Positions 53,489-61,638 of a stretch of DNA of 64,000 nucleotides are shown piece by piece (position 1 is the first letter of the stretch; the number at the start of each line of letters is the position of its first letter). Below the pieces are notes generated by a model. It was given only the letters and a program-made list of their open reading frames with translations, ran no database searches and was not told where the DNA came from. Origin of the DNA: Glycomyces xiaoerkulensis (GTDB lineage: Bacteria; Actinomycetota; Actinomycetes; Mycobacteriales; Micromonosporaceae). The DNA lies in assembly GCF_002798405.1 (NCBI RefSeq), contig NZ_PGGV01000018.1:1-64000 (forward strand). Reading direction: 5' to 3'. The position numbers and the translations under genes were made by a program.

Positions 53489-54852
53489 GCATGGAGCCCC
53501 TGGCCCGGCCCCGCCGCCTCCGGCGGGGCGACCGGGCGGCGATCGTCGCCCCGGCCGGCCCGGTGCCGCCGGACCTGCTCGAACTGGGCCTGGACGTCCT
53601 CCGCGGCTGGGGCCTGGAGGTCGAGACGATGCCGCACGTGCTCGACGCCCATCCGCGGCACTCGTTCCTGGCCGGCACCGACGCCGACCGCGCCGACGAC
53701 TTCCGGCGGGCCTGGTGCGAGGAGTCGTTCGCGGCCGTGTTCGCCGCGCGCGGCGGCTACGGCTGCCAGCGCATGCTCGACCTGCTCGACTGGGAGGCAC
53801 TCGCGACGGCCGGACCCAAGGTGTTCACGGGCTTCAGCGACGTCACCGCCGTGCACGAGGCGATCGCGCTCCGGCTCGGCCGGGCGACGCTGCACGCCCC
53901 GATGCCGGCCTGGTCGACCTTCGTCGACGACGCCGCGACCCGGGAGCACCTGCGGCGGACGCTGTTCGATCCCGAACCGGTGCGGCGGCTCGCGCCGCCC
54001 GACGCCCGGCCGCTGGTGCCGGGGCGGGCCTCGGGCATCACGTTCGGCGGCAACGCGAGCCTGCTCGCCGCCGGCGTCGGCGGGCCGGAGTCGCGCCCGG
54101 ACGCCGCGGGCGGCCTGCTCATCCTGGAGGAGACCGGGGAGGAGGCGTACCGGCTCGACCGGCTGCTGACGCAGTTGCGCCGCGCCGGGCGGCTCGACGG
54201 CCTCGCCGGTGTCGCGCTCGGGCCGTGGGACGGCGGCGACTCGGTCGGGGCCCTGCGGGCGGTGGCGCTCGACCGCTTGGGCGACTTGGGCGTCCCGGTC
54301 GTCGAGGACTTCGGGTTCGGCCACTGCCGACCGGCGCTGACCGTGCCGCTGGGCCTGCCGGCGGTGCTGGACGCGGACGCCGGGACGCTCACGTACGAGG
54401 TCCCGGCGCTCAGGTTAGAGGGCGCGGGGCCGGTGGGCCTCGATCAGGCGGTCCATGAGGGCGTCCAGCTCCGGGTCGACCGTCCGCTGCTCGGGGTGGG
54501 CGTCGTACCAGTCGACGATCTCGCGGGCGCCCAGCCGGAACGGCGTGGGCCGCAGGCCGAACTCGGGGACGAGGGACTTGAGTTTGGAGTTGTCGAAGAG
54601 CATCGTGTGCGACTTGTCGCCGATGAGGCCGGCGCCCCAGTCGGGGTCGGAGGCGGCGATGGCGTCGGTCGGGACGTGGACGAGCTCGGGGTCGCCGACC
54701 CCGGCGGCCGCGGCGAGGTCGCGGAAGATCCGGTCCCAGGTCGGGGCCTCGTCGCCGGTGATGTGGAAGGCCTCGCCGATCGCGGCCTCCTTGCCGAGCA
54801 GGCCGACGAAGCCGACGGCGAAGTCGCGCGCATGCGTGAGCGTCCACAGTGA
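53485..54852 (+). CDS. S66-family LD-carboxypeptidase-like protein, no stop at natural end
   Basis: Residues 1 to about 311 match the S66 family (LdcA/MccF): LRRGDRAAIVAPAGP, AAVFAARGGYGCQRMLDLLDW, FTGFSDVTAVHEAI with the catalytic serine region, GITFGGNASLLAAGVG, LILEETGEEAYRLDRLL and DFGFGHCRPALTVPLG. They cleave the L,D bond of murein tetrapeptides or microcin C. GTG 53485 overlaps the S9 stop. The homology ends near 54418 but the frame has no stop until 54852, running antisense to the epimerase gene. Confidence 0.78.
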   Translation: MSMEPLARPRRLRRGDRAAIVAPAGPVPPDLLELGLDVLRGWGLEVETMPHVLDAHPRHSFLAGTDADRADDFRRAWCEESFAAVFAARGGYGCQRMLDLLDWEALATAGPKVFTGFSDVTAVHEAIALRLGRATLHAPMPAWSTFVDDAATREHLRRTLFDPEPVRRLAPPDARPLVPGRASGITFGGNASLLAAGVGGPESRPDAAGGLLILEETGEEAYRLDRLLTQLRRAGRLDGLAGVALGPWDGGDSVGALRAVALDRLGDLGVPVVEDFGFGHCRPALTVPLGLPAVLDADAGTLTYEVPALRLEGAGPVGLDQAVHEGVQLRVDRPLLGVGVVPVDDLAGAQPERRGPQAELGDEGLEFGVVEEHRVRLVADEAGAPVGVGGGDGVGRDVDELGVADPGGRGEVAEDPVPGRGLVAGDVEGLADRGLLAEQADEADGEVARMRERPQ

Positions 54853-55419
54853 TGTGCCGTCGCCGTGGACGACGACGGGCCTGCCCGCGCGCATCCGCTC
54901 GACGGCGGTCCAGCCGCCCTCGCAGGGCAGCAGGGTCTGGTCGTAGGTGTGGGAGGGTCGCACGATCGTCATCGGGAAGTCCCGGTCGCGGTAGGCCTCG
55001 ACCAGCAGCTCCTCGCATGCGATCTTGTCGCGCGAATACTGCCAGTGGGGGTTCTTCAGCGGCGTCGACTCGGTGACCGGCATGCGCGTCGGCGGGGTCT
55101 GGTAGGCCGAGGCGGAGCTGATGAACAGGTACTGGTCGGTACGGTCGGCGTACAGGTCGATGTCGCGCCGCACCTGCTCGGGGACGAAGTTGACCCAGTT
55201 GACGACGGCGTCGAAGCGGGCCTCGCCGATCGCCTCGAGCACCGAGTCGGGGTCGTTCGCGTCGGCCCTGAGGCGAGTGATGCCGTCGGGCAGTCGCCGG
55301 ATCCTGCTCTCGCCGCGGTTCAGGACCGTCACGTCCATGCCCTGGCCGACCGCCTCGTGCACGCACGAGGTGCTGATGGCGCCGCTGCCGCCGATGAACA
55401 GGACCTTCAGGTTCGACAT
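54415..55419 (-). CDS. NAD-dependent epimerase/dehydratase (SDR)
   Basis: A 334-residue extended SDR: VLFIGGSGAISTSCVHEAVGQGMDVTVLNRG binds NAD, FISSASAYQTP has serine and tyrosine of the active site in a Y...K arrangement (YSRDKIACEELL). It resembles mRNA-binding/epimerase-type proteins in actinobacteria. No sugar pathway is adjacent. GGAGCGGAG precedes ATG 55419. Confidence 0.85.
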   Translation of the reverse strand: MSNLKVLFIGGSGAISTSCVHEAVGQGMDVTVLNRGESRIRRLPDGITRLRADANDPDSVLEAIGEARFDAVVNWVNFVPEQVRRDIDLYADRTDQYLFISSASAYQTPPTRMPVTESTPLKNPHWQYSRDKIACEELLVEAYRDRDFPMTIVRPSHTYDQTLLPCEGGWTAVERMRAGRPVVVHGDGTSLWTLTHARDFAVGFVGLLGKEAAIGEAFHITGDEAPTWDRIFRDLAAAAGVGDPELVHVPTDAIAASDPDWGAGLIGDKSHTMLFDNSKLKSLVPEFGLRPTPFRLGAREIVDWYDAHPEQRTVDPELDALMDRLIEAHRPRAL

Positions 55420-55499
55420 GCTCCGCTCCTTCGCTGCTCGACGGCCGCGCCGCTCCGGCGGCCCGCGCCAGCTTATCGCGCAGGCCGGCGGACGGGGCG

Positions 55500-55529
55500 G
55501 GGCCGCGGCGGCCGGAGCCGCCGCGGCCC
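55500..55529 (-). terminator. GC-rich hairpin terminator of the cellulase gene
   Basis: A perfect 13-bp stem, GGGCCGCGGCGGC (55500-55512), loop CGGA, GCCGCCGCGGCCC (55517-55529), lies 21 bases after the cellulase stop on the minus strand. There is no T tail, as often in actinobacteria. It can also stop readthrough towards the epimerase. Confidence 0.7.
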
Positions 55530-55550
55530 GGGTGAGAGGCGTACCGCGGA

Positions 55551-57629
55551 CTAAGAGGCCGAGCCGGTGACGTTGCCGCCGGACTCGGTGACCTGGTAGG
55601 TGACGGTCTCGCCGCTCCAGAAGTGGAAGGTGAGCGTCACCGCCCGGTCGTCGTCGACCTCGTCGAAGAAGTCGGACGTCAGCTCGATCTGGCCGGCGTC
55701 CCGGTCGGGCTGGAAGGCCTGGGCGAACTCCTTGTAGGAGGTCCAGTCGTGCGGGCCGGCGTTGGCACCGTCCTCGTAGACCGCCTCCATGGTGGCGAGC
55801 TGGTCGCCGTTGAACTGCGTCGGGATCGCGAAGGAGTCGGTCGGTCCCGAGGCGTCCTGGAGGACCGGCACGTCGTAGGAGACGATGCTGATCCGCCACG
55901 GCGCGCCCTGCGAGAACTCGGCGTACAGGTCGGCGTTGACGCCGTAGTCCTGCGAACCGACCAGCCGCTCCAGGGCCGAGGCGGTGATGGTGAGCTGGTC
56001 GCCCGAGACGGTGTAGTCGGCGCCCTCCTCCAGCGGGGTGCCGCCCTCGCGCAGGCCCTCGAACGCGGTGCCGTTCAGGTTGAGCGTGAGGTCGGCGTCG
56101 CCGATGGTGCCGGAGCGTTCGACGAAGACCTGGTCGGTCGAGGCGGTGCCGGAGCGGCCGGTCCAGCTCGCCTCCAGCATCTCGTACAGCTCGGGGTCGC
56201 TCCACTCGAAGGAGGTGCGTCCGAAGTGCTGCCCGTTGTCCCACAGTTGCAGGGTGATGTCGGTCTCGTTGGCGTAGTGGCCGACGAACTCGAAGAACTT
56301 CAGCTTCTCGCCCTGCTCGATGGTGCCGGTGTGGGCGTCGAAGCCGAGCAGGCCGTACTCGCCGATGATGACCGGGACCCCTTGGTTCACAAAGGTGTCG
56401 CGGACCCGGTCGAAGTTGTCGATCACGTCCTGGCGGACCTCGTCGTCGAAGGTGGTGTAGCCGGCGACGTTCACGCTGAAGGGCCAGAAGCCGTAGTAGT
56501 GGACGGTCGCGGCGATGTTCGGGTCGTCGAGCGAGTCGATGGTGTCGACCAGCGCGTCGAGACGCTCCTGCTCGGCGTTGGTGTGCAGCGTCGGCAGGAC
56601 GAGCACGCGGTCGGCGTTGCCGCCGCCCGAGCCGCGCACGATGTCGTGGAAGGCGACGTTGAGCTCGTCGAGCAGGTCGTCGCCGGTGGCGTCGTCGACG
56701 TTGTCGAACTGCGGTTCGTTGACGCTCTCGAACAGCAGCTCCGGCGGGGCGTCCCGGAACCGGTCGGCCAGTTCGTTCCAGATCACCTCGTAGCGGTCCA
56801 TGACCTCGGCGCGGTTGTTCTGCATGTCGGCCATCCAGATCCACGAGTCGTGGTGGATGTTGATCAGCACGTACAGGTCGGCGTCGAGCGCCCAGCCCAC
56901 GACCTCTTCGACCCGGTCCAGGTAGTCCGACTCGATGGCGTAGTCGGGTGCCGGGCCCTGGTGGTCGTCCCAGGTGACTGGGATGCGGATGCTGTTGAAG
57001 CCCTCGTCGCTGATGTTCTGGATCAGGTCCTGGGTGATCCGCGGGTTGCCCCAGGCGGTCTCGTCCTCGCCCACCGAGTCGAGCGAGTTGCCGAGGTTCC
57101 AGCCCGGCTGCATCGCCGCGACGGTCTCGGCGGCGTCGGTGTCGTCGTCGGGCGGCGGCGTGGTGGTCGGCGCGGTGGTGGTCGGCGAGGTGGTCGGGTC
57201 GTCGACGTCCCCGTCGCAGACGGTGCCGTTGAGGGCGAAGTCGGTCGGGTCGGTGTTGCTGCCCGACCAGGAGCCGTTGAAGCCGAAGGAGGTCGAGCCG
57301 TTCGAGGCGATGTGGCCGTTGTAGCCGGCGTCCACGGCGGTCTGCTGGCCGCCGGAGGAGGTGACGGTGGCGTTCCAGGCCGAGCTGACCTCTTGGCCGT
57401 CGGGGAACGTCCAGGTCAGCTCCCAGCCGTCGATCGGCTCGCCGAGGTTGGTGATGTCCACGTTGGCGGTGAAGCCGCCGGGCCACTCGTGCTGGACGCG
57501 GTAGTCCACCTCGCAGCCGGCGGCGGCCTGGGCGATCATCGGCGTGACGATCCCGAGCCCCGCTATTAGGGCCACAGTGGATGAAAGTATGAGGATGAGC
57601 CGCCTTCGGGCTCGCAGCACAGCTTGCAT
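55551..57629 (-). CDS. Secreted GH5 endoglucanase with CBM2 and X2-like modules
   Basis: A 692-residue secreted cellulase. Signal peptide 1-36 (hydrophobic LILILSSTVALIAGLGIV, AQAAA); CBM2 39-138 flanked by Cys39 and Cys138; Thr/Pro/Asp linker 140-165; GH5 about 168-495 with acid/base Glu305 (VNEPQ) and nucleophile Glu424 (IIGEYG); an X2-like immunoglobulin module about 497-588; and a C-terminal X2-associated domain to the end. It cleaves beta-1,4-glucan internally. ATG follows AAGGAG. The promoter contains an inverted repeat that suggests substrate-dependent repression. Confidence 0.95.
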   Translation of the reverse strand: MQAVLRARRRLILILSSTVALIAGLGIVTPMIAQAAAGCEVDYRVQHEWPGGFTANVDITNLGEPIDGWELTWTFPDGQEVSSAWNATVTSSGGQQTAVDAGYNGHIASNGSTSFGFNGSWSGSNTDPTDFALNGTVCDGDVDDPTTSPTTTAPTTTPPPDDDTDAAETVAAMQPGWNLGNSLDSVGEDETAWGNPRITQDLIQNISDEGFNSIRIPVTWDDHQGPAPDYAIESDYLDRVEEVVGWALDADLYVLINIHHDSWIWMADMQNNRAEVMDRYEVIWNELADRFRDAPPELLFESVNEPQFDNVDDATGDDLLDELNVAFHDIVRGSGGGNADRVLVLPTLHTNAEQERLDALVDTIDSLDDPNIAATVHYYGFWPFSVNVAGYTTFDDEVRQDVIDNFDRVRDTFVNQGVPVIIGEYGLLGFDAHTGTIEQGEKLKFFEFVGHYANETDITLQLWDNGQHFGRTSFEWSDPELYEMLEASWTGRSGTASTDQVFVERSGTIGDADLTLNLNGTAFEGLREGGTPLEEGADYTVSGDQLTITASALERLVGSQDYGVNADLYAEFSQGAPWRISIVSYDVPVLQDASGPTDSFAIPTQFNGDQLATMEAVYEDGANAGPHDWTSYKEFAQAFQPDRDAGQIELTSDFFDEVDDDRAVTLTFHFWSGETVTYQVTESGGNVTGSAS

Positions 57630-57700
57630 TGCACTCCTTAGTCATCGGTGAGCGGTTCGAGGCGCGACGCCCACCGGGGCGATCGACAGGCCTCGATGCA

Positions 57701-57730
57701 AGACTAAGTTTACAAGCCAAACTTTGTCAA
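57701..57730 (-). promoter_or_regulatory. Cellulase promoter with spacer palindrome
   Basis: TTGACA (57730-57725) and TAGTCT (57706-57701) are 18 apart, or TTAGTC at 17. The spacer holds AAGTTT-GGCTTGT-AAACTT (57724-57706 on the minus strand), a 6-bp inverted repeat with 7-bp centre. A repressor bound here would cover both hexamers. The regulator is not identified. Confidence 0.6.
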
Positions 57731-57762
57731 TCCACGTCAGGGATGCCGACCGCGATCACGGT

Positions 57763-57987
57763 TCAGTCTCCGGAGTCGTCGTAGCCGAAGACCTCGTCGA
57801 GGGGGACGTCGAAGACCCGGGCTATCTGGAAGGCCATCTCCAGCGAGGGCGAGTAGCGGCCCCGCTCGATCGCGATGACGGTCTGCCGGGTGACGTCGAT
57901 GCGGTCCGCGAGCTGCGCCTGGGTCATCTCCCCGTTGGCGAACCGCAGCGCGCGGATGTTGTTGGTGACCCTGGTCCGTTTGCCCAC
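57763..57987 (-). CDS. XRE-family HTH regulator, small
   Basis: A 74-residue Cro/CI-type protein, almost only helix-turn-helix: IRALRFANGEMTQAQLADRIDVTRQTVIAIERGRYSPSLEMAFQIARVFDVPLDEVFGY. It follows a membrane protein gene after two bases. This pairing (small XRE plus DUF-type four-span membrane protein) is common in Gram-positives. It probably binds the palindrome at 58555-58574. Confidence 0.9.
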   Translation of the reverse strand: MGKRTRVTNNIRALRFANGEMTQAQLADRIDVTRQTVIAIERGRYSPSLEMAFQIARVFDVPLDEVFGYDDSGD

Positions 57988-57989
57988 GG

Positions 57990-58439
57990 TCAGAATCCTC
58001 GTCGGTACGCGGCGACCTTGACGACCGACTGGACGATCGCCGAGAGGACGAAGGCGAAGTAGATCGCGTTGGCGATCCAGAAGTACGGGGCCTCGAACAT
58101 CGTCAGCGCGAACGCGCCGAGGACGGCGACGGCCAGGGTGAGGAAACCGGCGCTCTCACCGCGCCGGTCGATGCCCCGGTCGCGCTCGTCCCGGCGGTCG
58201 CGGCCCTTGCGGGGCCCGGGCGCCAGGAACATGTTCGCCACGATCGAGGCCGCGATGGCGATCAGGAGCGGGCGCTGGAAGTCGATCTGGTCGGCCGGGG
58301 CGTCGCCGAGGCGGCCGAGCATGATCACCGCGTAGACGGCCGGGACCGCGACGGCGGTGGTCAGGTAGCCCCAGGCGTAGCGTTCGCCGTAGGGCAGGGC
58401 GGGCCCATGGGGACGGTCGCGGTCGGACGGTTCGGTCAT
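57990..58439 (-). CDS. Four-span membrane protein paired with XRE regulator
   Basis: A 149-residue protein with about four transmembrane segments (WGYLTTAVAVPAVYAVIML, LLIAIAASIVANMFLA, GFLTLAVAVLGAFALTMF, ANAIYFAFVLSAIVQSVV) separated by a charged arginine-rich loop (RKGRDRRDERDRGIDRRGE). It is reminiscent of DUF2178-like proteins that accompany small XRE regulators. Function unknown; perhaps it sequesters or signals to the regulator. ATG 58439 follows GGGAGG; ATG 58511 is upstream. Confidence 0.75.
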   Translation of the reverse strand: MTEPSDRDRPHGPALPYGERYAWGYLTTAVAVPAVYAVIMLGRLGDAPADQIDFQRPLLIAIAASIVANMFLAPGPRKGRDRRDERDRGIDRRGESAGFLTLAVAVLGAFALTMFEAPYFWIANAIYFAFVLSAIVQSVVKVAAYRRGF

Positions 58440-58532
58440 GACGCGGGGCCTCCCCGGTGGCCGGTCGGGCGGGTGAGGCGTTCGTCGAAGGACATCGCAT
58501 GCTCCGGACATCTGAGGTTCTATACGCCCACA

Positions 58533-58574
58533 AGAGTAAAGTATTCACGACATAATGTCAATTATACTTGACAT
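58533..58574 (-). promoter_or_regulatory. Promoter and palindrome of the membrane protein/XRE pair
   Basis: TTGACA (58561-58556) and TACTCT (58538-58533) on the minus strand have 17 bases between them. The -35 lies in a perfect inverted repeat ATGTCAA-TTATAC-TTGACAT (58555-58574), likely the operator of the XRE protein. The repeat touches the stop codon of the upstream panE-like gene at 58574. Confidence 0.7.
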
Positions 58575-59572
58575 CAACGGCCGGCGAGGTCGGCCAGCAA
58601 CTCCCGGCCGGACCAGTCGCGGCGTCCGCCCCGCTCGGCGTCGTGGACCAGCTCGACCAGGCGGGCGTTGACCGGGGCGGCCAGGCCGTGCCTGCGCGCG
58701 AGGCCGACGACCTCGCCGTTGAGGTAGTCCACTTCGGTGGGACGCCCCGCTTCCAGGTCCTGCCACATCGACGAGCGCGCGTGCGGATCGATCTCGAGCA
58801 CCCTGCCGGCGGCCCGCTTGAAGACGCCGTCGGGCAGACCGAGCAGGGTCGGCATCCATTTGGGAGGAAGCATCGTGAGCTTGGCCGGGGCCAGGCCGAC
58901 CGCGTCATACGCCGCCAGCGCCTCGCGCTGGGCCAGGGCCAGGCAGCGCCGGTAGGCCCGCTGCGACAGCTCCTGTTTGATCGGCAGACTCGAGAGGGCG
59001 TTGATCGCGTTCTCGAGATTGATGAGCAGCTTGCCGGCCTGGACGGCGCCGATGTCGTCGCGCTGGTTCAGCGGCACACCCGCCCGAGCGAACGCCTCCG
59101 ACCAGCGATCGAGTCCGCGGTGCCGCTGTACCTCGAGCTCGCCGGCGGTGGAGCAGTGGAACCGGCCCTCGCCCCGGCCGACCACGTTGAATCCGACCAT
59201 GCCCGCGAGCACGATGGCGCCGGGAAGCTTCTCGCGCAGGACCTCGGCGTTGCGCAGGCCGTTCTGGAGGCTGACCACGACCGTGCCGGGTTCGATCCGG
59301 GGCGCCAGCTCCTCCCCCGCCGCGGCGGTCGCGCCCGACTTCACGGCGACCAGGACCAGATCGGCCCCGGCCACCGCGTCCGGAGCGATCTGGATCCGGG
59401 CGTCGGCGGCACGCATTTCGGTGCCGCGCCAGTCGGTGAGGGTGAGGCCGTTGCCGGCGACCTGTCGCGCGATGCGCTCGCGCCCGACGAAGTCCACCGC
59501 GGCCCCGGAGGCCGCGAGCCGGCCCCCCACGTAGCAGCCGATGCTCCCGGCGCCGTATACGCAGATCGTCAT
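58574..59572 (-). CDS. Ketopantoate reductase-like protein (ApbA/PanE)
   Basis: A 332-residue ApbA/PanE-family NADPH-dependent 2-dehydropantoate 2-reductase homologue: MTICVYGAGSIGCYVGG is the nucleotide loop, LVLVAVKSG contains the first lysine, and GKLLINLENAINALSSL carries the catalytic lysine and asparagine. Several paralogues occur per actinobacterial genome, and this one may reduce another 2-keto acid. No panB or panC is near. Confidence 0.88.
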   Translation of the reverse strand: MTICVYGAGSIGCYVGGRLAASGAAVDFVGRERIARQVAGNGLTLTDWRGTEMRAADARIQIAPDAVAGADLVLVAVKSGATAAAGEELAPRIEPGTVVVSLQNGLRNAEVLREKLPGAIVLAGMVGFNVVGRGEGRFHCSTAGELEVQRHRGLDRWSEAFARAGVPLNQRDDIGAVQAGKLLINLENAINALSSLPIKQELSQRAYRRCLALAQREALAAYDAVGLAPAKLTMLPPKWMPTLLGLPDGVFKRAAGRVLEIDPHARSSMWQDLEAGRPTEVDYLNGEVVGLARRHGLAAPVNARLVELVHDAERGGRRDWSGRELLADLAGR

Positions 59573-59611
59573 GACCGGATGGTACCGGCGGCGGCGCTCA
59601 CCCTCGCCGTT

Positions 59612-61228
59612 CTAGCAGTCGAATTCGAGGTCGACCGCCGACCCGGAGGCGATGAATCCGAAGACCTGGCGGCTCTGGCCGGCCTCGATGCGGCCGTTCC
59701 AACCCACGTCCGAGGCGGTCACCGTCGACCCCGACTGCGACAGGTCGGTGTTCCAGGAACTGCTGACCTGCTGGCCTCCGGGCCAGTCCCAGCTCACGTT
59801 CCAGCCGTCGACGGCTTGGCTCCCGGCGGTGATGGTCACGTTGCCCTGCCAGCCCGAGCCCCAGTCGTTGACCACCTCGACCCGGCCCCGGCAGTCGCCG
59901 GTGCCGCCGCCGTTGTCGTCGTCGCCGCCGTCGTCGTCATCGTCCCCGCCGTCGTCGCTCTCGCCGGTCACGAACGTCGTCACGCTCTGGGCCGGAAGCA
60001 CTGCGGTGAAGGAGCCGTCGGAAACGCTGATCGCGCTCTGGGGCTGGAGATTGCCGCCCGCGTCGGTCACCCACGACGACACGCTGGAGGCGGTGGTGTC
60101 CCGCATGGTGAACGACTGGCTCACCGACGAGCCCTTGTTGACCGCGACGATCACGATCTCGTTGTCGCCGCCCTTGTACGCCGAGGTGTAGACGTTCGAA
60201 CGGGGGCTGGCGGTCGCATCGATCCGCACATACCCGGGCCGGACGAACTTCGAGAAGTGCGCCATGTTGGCGCCTCGCTTGCTGATCTGCCCGTTCTCCA
60301 GCATGGGGCCGTAGTAGCGCCGGATGTACCACCACACGTACGCCTGGAACTGGCCGTCCACCAGCGCCCAGTGGATGTGCTCCCCCACATCGAGCGCCTG
60401 GGGCCACTGGTCGGCCGAATCGCTGCTGTTGGGGTAGTAGACCTCGGTCATCCACAGTTCCTTGCCCGAGCCCCGCGACTCGAACAGGGGGTAGTCGAAG
60501 TCGCCGAACTGCGTGCCGTAGAGGTGGGTGCCGAGGATGTCGAGATTGGCGAGTGCTTCGGGGTCGTTGAGGATCGGGTCCGAGAGGTTCTTGCGGTACT
60601 GGAACGACTCGGGTGCGATGACCCTGGTGGCGAGTGAACCGGCGTTCTCCCGCATGAACCGGGCCATCTCCTGCGGGGTCCACCAGGTCCAGTCCTCGGC
60701 GTAGTCGGGCTCGTTCTGCACCGAGATCCCGTACAGGTCCACCCCGTTGTCGCTCATGTACTGGTTGAAGTCGTTCAGGTGCTGCGCGTATTCGCCGTAC
60801 ATGTCGTACCGGAGGCGCTGGTCGCCGTTGACGGTCTCGACCATGTGCGAAGGGGGATTCCACGGCGCGGCGATGACCTTCGCCCCGTGCTCGACCGCGC
60901 GCTGGGCCGTCGCGACCTCGCCGCTCCAGTTCGACTGGTTCTCATGGACCGGGAGGCGCAGCACCGAGAAGCCCAACTGCCCCTGGCCGTTGCCGAACGC
61001 GGTGTCCCGCTGGGCGGGCGTCAGGTCGTCGATCCAGGCGGTGTGGTTCATGCCGCCGAAGCCTTGGATCGTCTGGCGCACCGCCGACGGGTCGACGACC
61101 ACGCCGGCCTGCGCCCCGGCCGGCGGCGCCGCGACCGCTAGTACCGGGAGTCCGCTCATCGCCAGGAAGGTCCTCCGGCTGAGCGCTTTCGCGGTGGTGT
61201 CCTGGGGTCGGTTTCGACGTGTGGTCAT
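59612..61228 (-). CDS. Secreted GH30_8 glucuronoxylanase with CBM2
   Basis: A 538-residue exported xylanase. Twin-arginine signal LSRRTFL (Arg18, Arg19) with AGAQA cleavage near residue 41. The GH30 barrel covers about 43-335 with acid/base Glu173 (VQNEPDY) and nucleophile Glu262 (WMTEVYY); YIRRYYGPM includes the arginine that XynC uses to bind glucuronic acid, so it cuts glucuronoxylan (subfamily 8). The beta-side domain runs to about 422, then an Asp/Gly linker (423-445), then CBM2 (Cys446-Cys538). Confidence 0.95.
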   Translation of the reverse strand: MTTRRNRPQDTTAKALSRRTFLAMSGLPVLAVAAPPAGAQAGVVVDPSAVRQTIQGFGGMNHTAWIDDLTPAQRDTAFGNGQGQLGFSVLRLPVHENQSNWSGEVATAQRAVEHGAKVIAAPWNPPSHMVETVNGDQRLRYDMYGEYAQHLNDFNQYMSDNGVDLYGISVQNEPDYAEDWTWWTPQEMARFMRENAGSLATRVIAPESFQYRKNLSDPILNDPEALANLDILGTHLYGTQFGDFDYPLFESRGSGKELWMTEVYYPNSSDSADQWPQALDVGEHIHWALVDGQFQAYVWWYIRRYYGPMLENGQISKRGANMAHFSKFVRPGYVRIDATASPRSNVYTSAYKGGDNEIVIVAVNKGSSVSQSFTMRDTTASSVSSWVTDAGGNLQPQSAISVSDGSFTAVLPAQSVTTFVTGESDDGGDDDDDGGDDDNGGGTGDCRGRVEVVNDWGSGWQGNVTITAGSQAVDGWNVSWDWPGGQQVSSSWNTDLSQSGSTVTASDVGWNGRIEAGQSRQVFGFIASGSAVDLEFDC

Positions 61229-61490
61229 GTGGTTCGTTCCCTTCTTGTCGAGTCGAGGGGCGATGGTTGTTATCGATCACCGGACAGCGTGGACGGAGAG
61301 GGGGGGATCGCCGAGGACGCCGGGCGACTCCGGGCGACTCCGGGGACTGGGTGGACGGAAACCGGCGGCGCACTGTCGGTCATTGCCGTTCCTTGGTCGT
61401 TCTCCGAGGAGAAGAGCGGATCGGGTTGCCGGTGAGGGGATGCGTGGGCGTGGACACGGATCTCGCCCCGCCCGCGCCGCCGATCTGAAA

Positions 61491-61517
61491 GTAACGGCGG
61501 TTACCGATAACGCTTTC
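61491..61517. promoter_or_regulatory. Overlapping palindromes upstream of the GH30 gene
   Basis: GTAAC-GGCG-GTTAC (61491-61504) is perfect, and GTTACCGATAAC (61500-61511), a LacI-type near-palindrome, overlaps it. GAAAG (61487-61491) and CTTTC (61513-61517) flank both. They lie 260-290 bases upstream of the GH30 start and are candidate carbohydrate repressor sites. The rest of 61229-61638 holds no gene; a tandem 10-bp repeat CGGGCGACTC occurs at 61321-61340 and a TAATCT/ATAATC-rich promoter-like patch near 61540-61560. Confidence 0.5.
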
Positions 61518-61638
61518 GGAGGCCCCACCAGGGCCACATATAGATTATCATCAATCTTCAGGCCGCGAAAGTCCCGGAATTACCGACAAATCGCGAAAGG
61601 GCGGAACTGATCGGCCGCGGGGCCCGACGACGGTCCGG

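Noticed and set aside
61321-61340. Tandem repeat CGGGCGACTC x2
   Set aside because: Two copies only, in a GC-rich intergenic region; no sign of a larger repeat or CRISPR.
61229-61638. Short overlapping frames between GH30 and the ABC gene
   Set aside because: Composition and lack of ribosome sites suggest control region rather than genes; promoter-like and palindromic elements explain part of it.
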